A stretch of 64,000 nt of DNA from Flavivirga sp. 57AJ16. Its GTDB lineage: Bacteria > Bacteroidota > Bacteroidia > Flavobacteriales > Flavobacteriaceae. Each line of letters starts with the position of its first letter. The first letter of the stretch is position 1. The DNA lies in contig NZ_JAQZAT010000014.1 of the NCBI RefSeq assembly GCF_028736925.1, positions 48,794-112,793 of the forward strand, written 5' to 3'. A program made the translations under genes and the position numbers. This document shows positions 25,901 to 35,124 of the stretch, in pieces. Below the pieces are notes generated by a model, which saw nothing but the letters and a program-made list of their open reading frames with translations, was not told the DNA's origin and did not search any database.

Positions 25901-26904
25901 TTCGATTTAAAAAATAATTCGGGAAAATAAGTTTCCGGTTTTTTATTAAGCATTGAAACAGCAAACGTTGATTTTAAAAACCCATAGCCGTAACCAAAAA
26001 ACTGAATAATAATAGCCACCAAAGAAAGCATGGAAACTCCCAGGTTTTTTGTGTTTATTAAAGCTATTGTGAATGCTAATACAAAATACAACATATAGCC
26101 TATTAAACCCCAATTAAAATTAAAAAAAGAAAGTAATAGCGCTATTAAAAATCCTATACAAAAAAGGGTAGGAAACCAATAAGTGATTTTTTTTGTAGAT
26201 GGGTGCCACTTATTTAGAATGGGGCGTACCAGTCCAAATTTATGTACTTGCTTATAAAACTTACTCCAAGAAATGCGTCGCTTATGGTAAACAAAAGCTT
26301 CGGGAATCAACTTGGTTTTATAGCCTAAATTCCAAAGCCTAATAGATAAATCAGGGTCTTCTCCCGGGTGTATGCTCCCAAATCCTTTTGAAGCAATGAA
26401 GGCTTCTTTTGAAAGCCCCATATTAAAACTACGTGGTTGAAACGTATCGATACTATTTTTATTCCCCCGAATGCCACCAGTAGTAATAAACGATGTCATC
26501 GAAAAGTTAATGGCCTTTTGAAGGTTTGTAAACGAGTTATGTGCCGCATCCGGACCACCAAAGCAATCGACATAATGTCTATCCAAGCTTTTTTTAACTT
26601 CATTTAAATAGTTTCTAGGCAAAATACAATCGGAATCTAAAATAATAAAGTAGTTGCCTTTTGCCTTTTGCATTCCAAAATTCCTGGAATCTCCCGGGCC
26701 TGAATTTTCTTTAAAAAAATAAGATATATCCAATTTTTCCCTAAAAGCATCCACGACCTTTTTAGACGCTATCGTTGAGCCGTCTTCGACTATAACAATT
26801 TCAAAAGGCGTATCTCCCTGCAAAATCTCAAAACTCTGTAAAAGTTCTTGGGTTTCGTCCGGACGATTATAAACGGGAATGATAAAAGAAAACTGTAATT
26901 GCAT
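25897..26904 (-). CDS. family 2 glycosyltransferase with C-terminal membrane segments
   Basis: The 335-aa protein has a GT-A domain (FSFIIPVYNRPDETQELL, IVIVEDGS, YFIILDSDCILP, GGPDAAHN, HPGEDPDLSIRLWNLGYK) and three or four C-terminal hydrophobic segments (about 238-315). It probably adds a sugar to a lipid-linked or membrane acceptor. The glycosyltransferase at 13871 has the same length but a different C-terminal domain. It overlaps the YbbR gene by 4 bp and is preceded by the fabI terminator, so it opens the GT2-YbbR-coaE operon. Confidence 0.9.
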   Translation of the reverse strand: MQLQFSFIIPVYNRPDETQELLQSFEILQGDTPFEIVIVEDGSTIASKKVVDAFREKLDISYFFKENSGPGDSRNFGMQKAKGNYFIILDSDCILPRNYLNEVKKSLDRHYVDCFGGPDAAHNSFTNLQKAINFSMTSFITTGGIRGNKNSIDTFQPRSFNMGLSKEAFIASKGFGSIHPGEDPDLSIRLWNLGYKTKLIPEAFVYHKRRISWSKFYKQVHKFGLVRPILNKWHPSTKKITYWFPTLFCIGFLIALLLSFFNFNWGLIGYMLYFVLAFTIALINTKNLGVSMLSLVAIIIQFFGYGYGFLKSTFAVSMLNKKPETYFPELFFKSK

Positions 26905-26916
26905 AAAACAAATGTA

Positions 26917-26946
26917 ACAAAAAAGCCACCGTTTTACAGGTGGCTT
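26917..26946 (-). terminator. terminator after fabI
   Basis: AAGCCACC and GGTGGCTT form an 8-bp stem; on the minus strand it is followed by a run of T. Confidence 0.9.
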
Positions 26947-26968
26947 GTTTTCAATATTTAAAATATTT

Positions 26969-27787
26969 TTAGTCTTCTTTTATAAATGTATCCATAACGG
27001 CATCACTAACGCCCATATTGCTAAAACCGCCATCGTTGTATAGGTTTTGAAGCGTGACACGTTTTGTTAAATCACTGAACAAAGACACCGTATAATTAGC
27101 ACAATCTAACGCTGTTGCATTACCCAGGGGAGACATTTTATCGGCATAAGCTATAAACCCATCAAAACCCTTAACACCACTTCCTGCTGTTGTTGGTGTT
27201 GGCGATTGGGAAATGGTATTGACACGTACATTTTTATCGCGTCCGAAAAAATACCCGAAACTACGAGCAATACTTTCTAAATAGGCTTTATTATCGGCCA
27301 TATCATTATAGTCTGGAAACACACGCTGTGCAGCCATATAAGTTAAAGCCACTATACTGCCCCATTCATTCATGGCATCTGCTTTGTAAAGCGTTTGCAT
27401 GACTTTATGAAAAGACATGGCAGAAACATCTGTTCCTTTTTGTGTCCATGCATAGTTCTGGTCTGTATAATGTTTTCCTTTTCTAACATTAATGGACATG
27501 CCTATTGAATGTAGTACGAAATCTATTTTACCGCCCAGAATCTCCATTGATTTTTCAACCAGGTTTTGTAAATCTTCTTCTGAAGTCGCATCGGCAGGAA
27601 TAATTTGGGAACCCGTTTTTTCTGCTAATTCATTTATTTGCCCCATGCGCATAGCAACCGGTGCATTTGTTAGTACAAATGATCCACCTTCTTCATGCAC
27701 ACGCTCTGCCGTTTTCCAAGCAATTGAATTGGAATCCAATGCTCCAAAAATGATTCCTTTTTTTCCTTTTAATAAATTATATGACAT
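26969..27787 (-). CDS. fabI: enoyl-ACP reductase (NADH), FabI type
   Basis: The enzyme reduces trans-2-enoyl-ACP in the last step of each fatty-acid elongation cycle and is the triclosan target class. The 272-aa protein has the FabI nucleotide motif GIIFGALDSNSIAWKTAERV (10-29), FVLHSIGMS, and the active-site region LTYMAAQRVFPDYNDMADNK. SQSPTPTTAGSGVKGF is the substrate-loop region. It is transcribed alone: a terminator lies downstream and a palindromic repeat element lies at the 5' side. Confidence 0.94.
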   Translation of the reverse strand: MSYNLLKGKKGIIFGALDSNSIAWKTAERVHEEGGSFVLTNAPVAMRMGQINELAEKTGSQIIPADATSEEDLQNLVEKSMEILGGKIDFVLHSIGMSINVRKGKHYTDQNYAWTQKGTDVSAMSFHKVMQTLYKADAMNEWGSIVALTYMAAQRVFPDYNDMADNKAYLESIARSFGYFFGRDKNVRVNTISQSPTPTTAGSGVKGFDGFIAYADKMSPLGNATALDCANYTVSLFSDLTKRVTLQNLYNDGGFSNMGVSDAVMDTFIKED

Positions 27788-27805
27788 ACTTTTTGGTTTA
27801 TATTT

Positions 27806-27967
27806 GAAGTGATTTAAACTTTTTTGATTGAAGCGAAAAATAGTTAATTTTTATTCGTTTTGAAGCCTTTTTTGCACTTCATAGCAGCGTTGCGAAGTAA
27901 TAAAAAGACGAAAAAAAGGATGAAAAGGAACATTTTGCAGCCAATTGAAAAAAGTTTAAATCACTTC
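27806..27967. repeat. 160-bp palindromic element, copy A
   Basis: The element has 20-bp perfect terminal inverted repeats (GAAGTGATTTAAACTTTTTT at 27806-27825 and its complement at 27948-27967). The interior has GAAGCGAAAAATAG, CATAGCAGCGTTGCGAAG and GGAACATTTTGCAGCCAATT. Related copies are at 45326, 54791 and 63724. It sits upstream of fabI. Confidence 0.9.
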
Positions 27968-27988
27968 TTTTGTTGATTATTTAATATT

Positions 27989-28504
27989 TTATTTAAAAAC
28001 AAATTTTATTTTCTGGAGTATATTCATCTTTTCTTTTACCCTATGTAAGGATGCATTCATTTCTTGAATATAATTCGCAGCTATTGAACTCATTTTTGCC
28101 TTTTTATAATAAGTGTAAGCCAGTTCCAACCTTGAGGTCAATTCATAAGCCTTAGCTAATTGATTATAGATTATTCCCTTATCTACGATATCTTCTTTTA
28201 ACGCCTTAAACCCAAACGCGATCATGCCTTCAAAGTCTGACTTATCTATTAAAAAATAAGAATAATTGCTATAAGGAGCATGATAGTTTTTTGCATATTT
28301 CAAAGCCAATTTATAATGCATTTCTGCTTTAGTGTAATCAGGTATTTTATAATGGTAGATCCACCCTAAATGATTATGTGCTTTAGCATAGTCGGGGTAA
28401 TCCTCTAGGATCTCATTTAACAAATCCTTTGCCTCTATTATGTTTTGTTCGTCAATTAATCTATCAGCTTCAAAAAATAAGTCTTCGGCATTATTATAAC
28501 TCAT
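27989..28504 (-). CDS. TPR-repeat protein
   Basis: This 171-aa cytoplasmic-looking protein is built of tetratricopeptide-like helices: NAEDLFFEADRLIDEQNIIE, PDYAKAHNHLGWIYHYKI, YTKAEMHYKLALKYAK, GIIYNQLAKAYELTSRLELA. No signal peptide is present. TPR proteins mediate protein contacts; the partner is unknown. It lies 34 bp downstream of recN on the same strand and may be the last gene of the bamD-to-recN run. Confidence 0.82.
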   Translation of the reverse strand: MSYNNAEDLFFEADRLIDEQNIIEAKDLLNEILEDYPDYAKAHNHLGWIYHYKIPDYTKAEMHYKLALKYAKNYHAPYSNYSYFLIDKSDFEGMIAFGFKALKEDIVDKGIIYNQLAKAYELTSRLELAYTYYKKAKMSSIAANYIQEMNASLHRVKEKMNILQKIKFVFK

Positions 28505-28538
28505 ACTTTACTTCAATTTATGGGGTCAAAGATACTAA

Positions 28539-30191
28539 TTAATTCAGCAATTCTTTGGCATGCGCAATAGCAGATGAAGACATGTCCAAACCACCTAACA
28601 TTTGGGCAATTTCCACAATACGCTCATCGTGATTAAGTTTTACTAGATTTGTTTGCGTGGTGTCGTTTACATCTTCTTTATAAACTTTAAAATGTGAATG
28701 TCCTTTTGCTGCAACTTGAGGCAAATGTGTAATAGAAAACACCTGCATTGTTTTACTCATCTGCAACATAATATCTCCCATTTTGTTTGATATTTCACCA
28801 GAAACCCCTGTATCAATTTCATCAAACATAATAGTAGGCAACTTTATGTATTTTGATAAAACCGATTTTATTGCTAACATGATTCTTGACAATTCACCAC
28901 CAGAAGCTGCTTTTTTAAGTTCATTAAAATGACCGCCTTTATTTGCCGAAAACAGAAATGACAACTCATCTTTCCCATTAGCATAAAAAGTATCACTATA
29001 GAATGCTTCTATTTTAAACTGGGCATTTGGCATCCCCAAACCAACTAAAACATCTTCCAATTGCTTTTTTAACCGAGGAATGACTTCAGCTCGTTTTTTA
29101 TGGAGCGTTTTAGAAATGGTATTTAATTCTGTTGTTTTAGCGTCTATTTCTATTTGTTTTTTCTGAATAGTATCATCTAAGTTTTCTGTTATTGATACTT
29201 TTTCCTCAAGCTCATTCTTTATTTTAATTAATTCCGAAACATCGGCAGCCACATGCTTTTGCATCAAATTATGAAGCATTTTCAACTTTAAATCAACCGT
29301 TTCCAACCTACCAGGATCTACCTCTAAGGCATCTTGCAATGAGTTAACTTCACTAAACACATCATCCACCTCTATTAAACTGCTATTAATTCTATTAAAT
29401 AAATCTTCGTATTTTGATGAAAATCCACATAGTTTTTGAAATGCATTCTTTAATGCTGTTAATGTAGACAACGCTCCTACTTCTTCTTCGCTTAATAAAT
29501 GATGGGCCTCATTCAGTTTTTCCTTTATCCCTTCAATGTTATTAAGAGTTTCGTATTCTTCTTCTAATGCCTCCAGTTCCCCATCTACTAATTTAGCTTC
29601 AACTAATTCATTTAACAAGAACGAATTATAATCATGTTCCTTAATGGCTTCTGCTTGAAAAACTAAAAGTTCCTTTAGTTCTTTTTGAAGCATTTTATAA
29701 GCTTTTAACACGTTATTATAATTCTGTAATACGCCATCATGGTTAGCAATCGCATCAATCACCTGAAATTGAAATTCATTACTGGTAAGTTCTAATGTTT
29801 GATGTTGCGAATGAATATCTATTAAACGCTCACCTAATAATTGTAAACTGCTTAAATTAACGGGCGAGTCGTTTACAAACGCTCTTGATTTTCCTGAAGG
29901 TAATATCTCTCTACGAATAATGGTCTGCGATTCGTAATCGAAATCCTCAGCTTTAAAAAGGGGTTTTAAATTATAGGCAGACACATCAAAAACGGCTTCT
30001 ATAACACATTTTTGAGCGGCATCCTTTAAACTGTTTAAATCGGCACGTTTTCCCAGGATTAATGATAACCCTCCAAGAAGTATGGACTTACCTGCTCCGG
30101 TCTCTCCTGTAATTATGGATAAACCATCATTAAAATCAACCCGAAGCGTATCTATTAAAGCGTAATTTTTTATTGAAAGTGATGTTAGCAA
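28539..30191 (-). CDS. recN: DNA repair ATPase RecN
   Basis: RecN is an SMC-like protein acting in double-strand break repair. The 550-aa protein has Walker A GETGAGKS (29-36) at the N-terminus, two central coiled-coil arms (about 150-370) and the C-terminal signature/Walker B half: SGGELSRIMLAIK and IMFDEIDTGVSGEIS, then FSITHLPQVAAKGHSHFKV. Length is normal. It follows DUF4835 with a 64-bp gap. Confidence 0.96.
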   Translation of the reverse strand: MLTSLSIKNYALIDTLRVDFNDGLSIITGETGAGKSILLGGLSLILGKRADLNSLKDAAQKCVIEAVFDVSAYNLKPLFKAEDFDYESQTIIRREILPSGKSRAFVNDSPVNLSSLQLLGERLIDIHSQHQTLELTSNEFQFQVIDAIANHDGVLQNYNNVLKAYKMLQKELKELLVFQAEAIKEHDYNSFLLNELVEAKLVDGELEALEEEYETLNNIEGIKEKLNEAHHLLSEEEVGALSTLTALKNAFQKLCGFSSKYEDLFNRINSSLIEVDDVFSEVNSLQDALEVDPGRLETVDLKLKMLHNLMQKHVAADVSELIKIKNELEEKVSITENLDDTIQKKQIEIDAKTTELNTISKTLHKKRAEVIPRLKKQLEDVLVGLGMPNAQFKIEAFYSDTFYANGKDELSFLFSANKGGHFNELKKAASGGELSRIMLAIKSVLSKYIKLPTIMFDEIDTGVSGEISNKMGDIMLQMSKTMQVFSITHLPQVAAKGHSHFKVYKEDVNDTTQTNLVKLNHDERIVEIAQMLGGLDMSSSAIAHAKELLN

Positions 30192-30255
30192 TGCTTTTTT
30201 TGTATTAAATTTTTGGAAATAAATATAACGAAAGCGTTTTAAATATAGAAGTGCT

Positions 30256-31143
30256 TTAAAACTTAATATTTTGCCATTTACTATTGTGCATGGGCGCTAC
30301 TTTTTGAAGCACTTCCTTGACGCTGGCTATATTAACATTGGGACCATCGCTAAAAACTTGTTCAATCTCATCTGCTTTGGCATCGAAAAAAGTACGTAGT
30401 ATAAAAGAGTTTGGCCGACGGCTATTCATCGTCTTAAATAGTTTTAAGGAAGCAGCAATCTTTTCTTTTCCTGCTTTTGTATCCTCACTCATAACATCCA
30501 GGCCTTCTCTGTGATAAGTATATAAAACGTCCCTATATTCCTTAAAAGTTGGAGACAGTACATTATCTATCAACGCAAATCTACTTTGTAGACCATCTTC
30601 CAGTTTCCATCCTTTAAAATTACCTTGTTGCGAATAATTTGTGATCACTCTTGCCTGGGTGTAATAAGGGTCTCCGCCATTTTTGGAAAAAGAATCTGCA
30701 TCTAAGGCCAAGATCATATAAACATGGTATGCCAGTACGGATATTAAATTGGATTCAAACTGGGCGGGGTTAAAAATGAGGTTTTGAAATTCCAAATACC
30801 TGAAATTAAAATCCTTATCGTTAAAATTATAGATAGGAGAACTAAACGACGAACCAAAAATGGGGCGTGATGATTGTACTTGAATAGTCGCTTGAAACGA
30901 TTCACCACTATAATTAGTAACATTGATAATCATGCTACAGTCTATACGTTCTTGGGCTTTAAATGTTTTTTTAGTCCATTTGGTATTGTTAATAAACTCA
31001 TTTAGCTGTTTTTCCAGGGTTTTAAAAATAGGGAAATTTTCGTTCCCTGTTTGTTGTGCATTTACAACAACATTACAATTTAGCTCTTGTGAAAACCCTT
31101 TAATTCCCAGACAAAATATTAAAACAACTATAATATTACGCAT
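30256..31143 (-). CDS. DUF4835 family exported protein
   Basis: The 295-aa protein has a signal peptide (about 1-18, ending GFSQ) and the DUF4835 pattern: ELNCNVVVNAQQTGN, WTKKTFKAQERIDCSMIINV, VQSSRPIFGSSFSSPIYNFND, VLAYHVYMILALDADSFS and FFDAKADEIEQVF. The coaBC-DUF4835-recN order is conserved in Bacteroidetes, and the family has been linked to the type IX secretion system (named PorD in some databases, from memory). The start overlaps the coaBC end by 8 bp, showing coupled expression. Confidence 0.87.
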   Translation of the reverse strand: MRNIIVVLIFCLGIKGFSQELNCNVVVNAQQTGNENFPIFKTLEKQLNEFINNTKWTKKTFKAQERIDCSMIINVTNYSGESFQATIQVQSSRPIFGSSFSSPIYNFNDKDFNFRYLEFQNLIFNPAQFESNLISVLAYHVYMILALDADSFSKNGGDPYYTQARVITNYSQQGNFKGWKLEDGLQSRFALIDNVLSPTFKEYRDVLYTYHREGLDVMSEDTKAGKEKIAASLKLFKTMNSRRPNSFILRTFFDAKADEIEQVFSDGPNVNIASVKEVLQKVAPMHNSKWQNIKF

Positions 31144-32347
31144 GTATCTGTTCTATAATTTTATTTAACAAGTCTTTAGCGACGGCTGCCTTAGATTTTA
31201 GCTTAAAGGCAGTAACAACTTCTTTGTCGTCAATAAAAGTCACTTTATTGGTATCACTTTTAAAACCAGCACCTTTATCGTTCAACGAATTTAAGACAAT
31301 TAAATTTAAATGCTTTCTTTTTAATTTTCCTTTTGCATTTTCAAGTTCATTATTCGTTTCCAATGCAAATCCAACGAGATATTGATTTTTTTTAATGGCA
31401 CCCAAAGACGCTAAAATATCTTTTGTTTTTTCTAACTCTAAAGTTAACGTTGGTTGGTTCTTTTTTATTTTTTGGGAAGCCACTTCTTTTGGTCTAAAAT
31501 CTGCTACTGCTGCCGAAAGTATAGCGACATCCACATCTTTAAAATACGTATGCACCGATGCATACATATCTTGTGCACTAATAACGGGGATTGTTTGTAT
31601 TAAAGTATGTGAAACTTCTTGGTGTGTTGGACCTGTTATCAAAATAACCTCAGCGCCAAGATTTGCTGCTGCTTTAGCTATTTCGAACCCCATTTTACCA
31701 CTTGAATGATTTCCTATAAAACGAACGGGGTCAATAGCCTCGTAAGTAGGCCCTGCGGTTATCAGGATTTTTTTTCCTTTTAAAGGGAGTTTATCTAAAA
31801 TATCCTTTTCAATAAAAGCAACAATATCTTCAGGTTCTGCCATTCTGCCGGCACCTACCAAACCACTCGCTAATTCACCACTTGTAGCAGGTATCATGAT
31901 ATTTCCAAAATCTTTTAAAGTATTAAAAGAACTCATGGTACTTGGGTGTTTATACATATCCAAATCCATAGCCGGTGCAAAATATACAGCACATTTTGCC
32001 GACAGGTATGTGGCTAGCAACAAGTTATCGCTTGTGCCATTTGCCATTTTAGAAAGTGTATTAGCAGTAGCTGGTGCTATGACAAAAACATCTGCCCACA
32101 ACCCTAAGTCTACATGGTTATTCCACATAGCATTATCATCCTCTTCATTTGTAAAAGATGAATATACAGGGTGTTTTGAAAGTGTTGATAAGGTTAAAGG
32201 GGTTATAAAATCTTTGGAAGCGGGCGTCATAACTACTTTTACGTTAGCCCCCGATTTTACAAACATCCTTACTAATGAAGCCGTTTTATAAGCGGCAATA
32301 CCAGCACTGATGCCTAATAGTATATTTTTGCCGCTTAGTATTGACAT
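31136..32347 (-). CDS. coaBC: bifunctional phosphopantothenoylcysteine decarboxylase / phosphopantothenate-cysteine ligase
   Basis: The protein makes 4'-phosphopantetheine from phosphopantothenate and cysteine in CoA synthesis. The N-terminal flavoprotein half (about 1-185) has LGISAGIAAYKTASLVR, WNNHVDLGLWAD with the catalytic-type His, APATANTLSKMANGTSDNLL and PAMDLDMYKHP. The ligase half has ITAGPTYEAIDPVRFIGNHS and VGFALETNNELENAK. At 403 aa it is full length. It lies 8 bp downstream of rpoZ and overlaps DUF4835. Confidence 0.96.
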   Translation of the reverse strand: MSILSGKNILLGISAGIAAYKTASLVRMFVKSGANVKVVMTPASKDFITPLTLSTLSKHPVYSSFTNEEDDNAMWNNHVDLGLWADVFVIAPATANTLSKMANGTSDNLLLATYLSAKCAVYFAPAMDLDMYKHPSTMSSFNTLKDFGNIMIPATSGELASGLVGAGRMAEPEDIVAFIEKDILDKLPLKGKKILITAGPTYEAIDPVRFIGNHSSGKMGFEIAKAAANLGAEVILITGPTHQEVSHTLIQTIPVISAQDMYASVHTYFKDVDVAILSAAVADFRPKEVASQKIKKNQPTLTLELEKTKDILASLGAIKKNQYLVGFALETNNELENAKGKLKRKHLNLIVLNSLNDKGAGFKSDTNKVTFIDDKEVVTAFKLKSKAAVAKDLLNKIIEQIHA

Positions 32348-32355
32348 TTTAAAAA

Positions 32356-32691
32356 TTATTCCTGAGAATCCTCGTCAGTATTTCTAAAATAAATTTTATC
32401 TGTTAACCATTCTTGAACAGCTAACGCATGAGGTTTTGGTAGTTTTTCGTAAAACTTAGAAACCTCAATTTGCTCTTTATTTTCAAAGATTTCTTCAAGA
32501 CTATCATTATAAGTTGCAAACTCTTCCAACTTATCAATAAGTTCTTTTTTAATCTCTGTGTTAATTTGTTCTGCACGTCTGGCTATTATAGAAATTGACT
32601 CGTAGATATTCTCTGTTGGCTCGTCAATTTGATTTCTGTCGTACGTTACTGTATTAACTGGAGCATTGGTCTTTTTTAAATCCATTGTCAT
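32356..32691 (-). CDS. rpoZ: RNA polymerase omega subunit, Bacteroidetes type
   Basis: The 111-aa protein has the omega core in NIYESISIIARRAEQINTEI (28-47), which corresponds to the conserved helices that bind the RNA polymerase beta' subunit, followed by an acidic C-terminal half (LEEFATYNDSLEEIF). It is longer and more divergent than proteobacterial RpoZ, as usual for Bacteroidetes. It lies between bamD and coaBC with gaps of only 6-8 bp, so these three are co-transcribed. Confidence 0.85.
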   Translation of the reverse strand: MTMDLKKTNAPVNTVTYDRNQIDEPTENIYESISIIARRAEQINTEIKKELIDKLEEFATYNDSLEEIFENKEQIEVSKFYEKLPKPHALAVQEWLTDKIYFRNTDEDSQE

Positions 32692-32697
32692 TGTTAT

Positions 32698-33528
32698 TTA
32701 ACTTTTAGTGCTATAATTTTTTAATTCTTCATCCAAAGCTGCTGCCATAACATCCGCCTCTTCTATGTGCTCAGAGTCCGCATATAGCTTTTTAAATGAA
32801 TTACAATATTCTTTTGCTGTATTAAGGCGATCCTTTTTTAAAGGGACTATTATTCCCTCAATGGTCTTTTTATATTCCCTACTATTAATAGCCAGTTTAA
32901 AAGCAGAATCCAATCTATAAAACAAAGCCTCCTCACGGAGCGTAGATCCAGGAAAATCAAAAATAAAATTATCGAAAGACTTTATAGATGCCGGATAATC
33001 AGATATGCGATTATATTGCTTTGCAATACTATAGGCCTTTTTTTCCAATTTAAAATCTAATTCTTTAACCAATTTGTTTGCTTCAGGAAGGTATTCAGAC
33101 TCTGGGAATAAGTTTATAAACTCTTGGAGTTTCTCTATAGCTTCCTTTGTTTCTGTTTGGTCTTTACTATAAACAGGAGACAACATATAATAACTTCTTG
33201 CACTTAAAAAAGAGGCTTCTTCCAGCTTCTCACTTTTTGGATAACTAGATGCAAAACGCTCAAATTGATAACCAGCAACGTAGTAATCTTTCATTTTGTA
33301 AAATGAATCAGAATACAGGAACATTAGTTTTTCAGCTTGTGGCTTTCCTCTATAATTTGGGACTATTTGCGCAAAAAGCCTATTGGCCTTTGAAAATTTA
33401 CCTTCATTATAAAGTGCTTCCCCTACTTTAAATTTATCAGCAATACTTTCAGATTTTAACGTCTTTTGATATTCACTACAACTGCCAAAAACAGCAACTA
33501 TTATTGATATGTAAAAAAGCTTTTTCAT
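32698..33528 (-). CDS. bamD: outer-membrane assembly lipoprotein BamD
   Basis: BamD is the essential lipoprotein of the BAM complex that inserts beta-barrel proteins. The 276-aa protein has a lipoprotein signal ending at Cys17 (FGSCSEY) and TPR-like helical repeats: LYNEGKFSKANRLFAQIVP, YVAGYQFERFASSYPKSE, EEASFLSARSYYMLSP and SEYLPEANKLVKELDFKL. Length matches the family. It opens an operon with rpoZ and coaBC; a promoter element lies 18 bp upstream. Confidence 0.93.
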   Translation of the reverse strand: MKKLFYISIIVAVFGSCSEYQKTLKSESIADKFKVGEALYNEGKFSKANRLFAQIVPNYRGKPQAEKLMFLYSDSFYKMKDYYVAGYQFERFASSYPKSEKLEEASFLSARSYYMLSPVYSKDQTETKEAIEKLQEFINLFPESEYLPEANKLVKELDFKLEKKAYSIAKQYNRISDYPASIKSFDNFIFDFPGSTLREEALFYRLDSAFKLAINSREYKKTIEGIIVPLKKDRLNTAKEYCNSFKKLYADSEHIEEADVMAAALDEELKNYSTKS

Positions 33529-33546
33529 AAATTTTTAAACAGAATG

Positions 33547-33554
33547 CAAAATTA
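33547..33554 (-). promoter_or_regulatory. -7 element candidate (TAATTTTG) for bamD operon
   Basis: On the minus strand TAATTTTG fits TAnnTTTG and ends 18 bp before the bamD start codon. Confidence 0.6.
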
Positions 33555-33668
33555 AGTTATTAATATGGATTTTAAAAATATTATTTCAAAGCTAAAATAA
33601 TTGCTTAAAGTCAGCAATCATAAGGTTTAAGTATTATTTAACAGTATAATACCTGTACGCATTTAATA

Positions 33669-34547
33669 TTAAAACTTATTTACAAAAGCTTTTATCTTTT
33701 CTTTTAACCCATTAGATGCTGGAACCAGTGGCAACCTTACATGGTCCTGGCATAAATTTAATGCTTCAAAAACGGCTTTAATGCCTGCTGGATTATTCTC
33801 TTCGAAAATATAACCAATAATATCCATTAATTTATAATGGCATTTATAGGCTTCTTTTCCTTCATCTTTTAATCCCAAACGTATCATCCCTGAAAATTCT
33901 TTAGGAAATGCCTGCCCTATAACAGAAATCACTCCTGCTCCACCTGCCAAAACAATTCCCAAAGCCAAATCATCATCACCCGAAATAATTAAAAAATCCT
34001 CTGGTTTGTTTTTTATTAATTCTAAATATTGAGATACATTGTTCCCTGCTTCTTTAATAGCAATAATATTTTCAAAATCGTTTGCTAATCTTATGGTCGT
34101 TTCCGTTTCAATATTCTTGGAAGTTCTCCCTGGAACATTGTACAAAATGATATCTACCGGTGATGCCTCGGAAATCGCTTTGAAATGATGGTAAATACCT
34201 TCTTGAGTTGGTTTGCTATAATAAGGGGACACGGACAGAATAGCATCTATTTCGCTTAGATCCGTTGTTTTTATTTCTTCAATAATTGCCGCTGTATTGT
34301 TTCCGCCTATTCCTAAAACCAAAGGCAAACGACCATTATTAGCATTAGAAATGGTTTTTGTTACTTCCTTTTTTTCTTGCTTGGTAAGCGTGACACTCTC
34401 TCCTGTTGTACCACAGATTACAAGATAATCGGTACCATTATCAATATTGAAGTTAACAATATTTGCTAAAGCATTATGGTCTATGCTCAGATCTGAGTTA
34501 AAAGGCGTAACCAAAGCAACTCCTGTTCCCAAAAACTTACTATTCAT
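33669..34547 (-). CDS. dapA: 4-hydroxy-tetrahydrodipicolinate synthase
   Basis: DapA condenses pyruvate with aspartate semialdehyde, the first committed step to lysine and diaminopimelate. The 292-aa protein has CGTTGES (45-51), YNVPGRT with Tyr136 and Arg141, and the Schiff-base Lys165 in [29 protein letters not shown] is the usual later block. It starts 2 bp after the DUF6913 gene, so the two are co-transcribed. dapF of the same pathway is at 52.3 kb. Confidence 0.97.
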   Translation of the reverse strand: MNSKFLGTGVALVTPFNSDLSIDHNALANIVNFNIDNGTDYLVICGTTGESVTLTKQEKKEVTKTISNANNGRLPLVLGIGGNNTAAIIEEIKTTDLSEIDAILSVSPYYSKPTQEGIYHHFKAISEASPVDIILYNVPGRTSKNIETETTIRLANDFENIIAIKEAGNNVSQYLELIKNKPEDFLIISGDDDLALGIVLAGGAGVISVIGQAFPKEFSGMIRLGLKDEGKEAYKCHYKLMDIIGYIFEENNPAGIKAVFEALNLCQDHVRLPLVPASNGLKEKIKAFVNKF

Positions 34548-34548
34548 T

Positions 34549-35067
34549 CTAAATTTTGTTTAATATAGTTAGGTATTTAATAGTCTCTTCTTTAAATACG
34601 TCAAATTCTTTCAATTTTGTCTTAATAATCAAATCATTTAAACGTTCATCAATTTGTGCGATACCAATTTTAAATTGTGCCTTGGATTTTGCAGTCATAA
34701 GCTTTAACTCTAAAACATCTTTTGTATAGTAACTTATTAACGCATCATATTTAGTATCTAAAAATGTCTGCAGCTCTACGTTCTTAATGACACCTTTCCA
34801 ACCAAAATCCTTGGGGTTAAAACAAACATCCCATGTTGTTAAAGTATCTTTATTATTTTCAGAAAAAGCAATGATCTTTAATTTGTTATTACGAATTTTT
34901 AAAAAATCGGCAAATACACTAAATAGTTTAAAATCATCAATTTCGTCAATATTTAAGATAATCCCCAAGCTCTCAATCTTCTTATCAGTAACATTTACTT
35001 GTCTTTCCGATAACAATTTATTCAAGTGCTTTTTGTTAGATTTTTCTTTAAAACCTTTTAAAATCAT
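34549..35067 (-). CDS. DUF6913-like protein
   Basis: This 172-aa protein has a basic N-terminus ([20 protein letters not shown]) and a soluble alpha/beta body with [34 protein letters not shown] and [18 protein letters not shown] recognise it as the DUF6913 family that sits next to dapA in Flavobacteriia; the function is unknown. No signal or membrane segment is present. A good minus-strand -7 element lies upstream, so it heads the operon with dapA. Confidence 0.8.
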   Translation of the reverse strand: MILKGFKEKSNKKHLNKLLSERQVNVTDKKIESLGIILNIDEIDDFKLFSVFADFLKIRNNKLKIIAFSENNKDTLTTWDVCFNPKDFGWKGVIKNVELQTFLDTKYDALISYYTKDVLELKLMTAKSKAQFKIGIAQIDERLNDLIIKTKLKEFDVFKEETIKYLTILNKI

Positions 35068-35085
35068 TTATCTTTATACTTTGCG

Positions 35086-35093
35086 CAAAGGTA
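35086..35093 (-). promoter_or_regulatory. -7 element candidate (TACCTTTG) for DUF6913-dapA
   Basis: On the minus strand TACCTTTG fits TAnnTTTG, 18 bp before the start codon at 35067. It lies in a 57-bp gap shared with the divergent 5'-nucleotidase C-domain gene. Confidence 0.6.
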
Positions 35094-35124
35094 GCAAAAG
35101 TACATTCAAAATATTTGATTATAC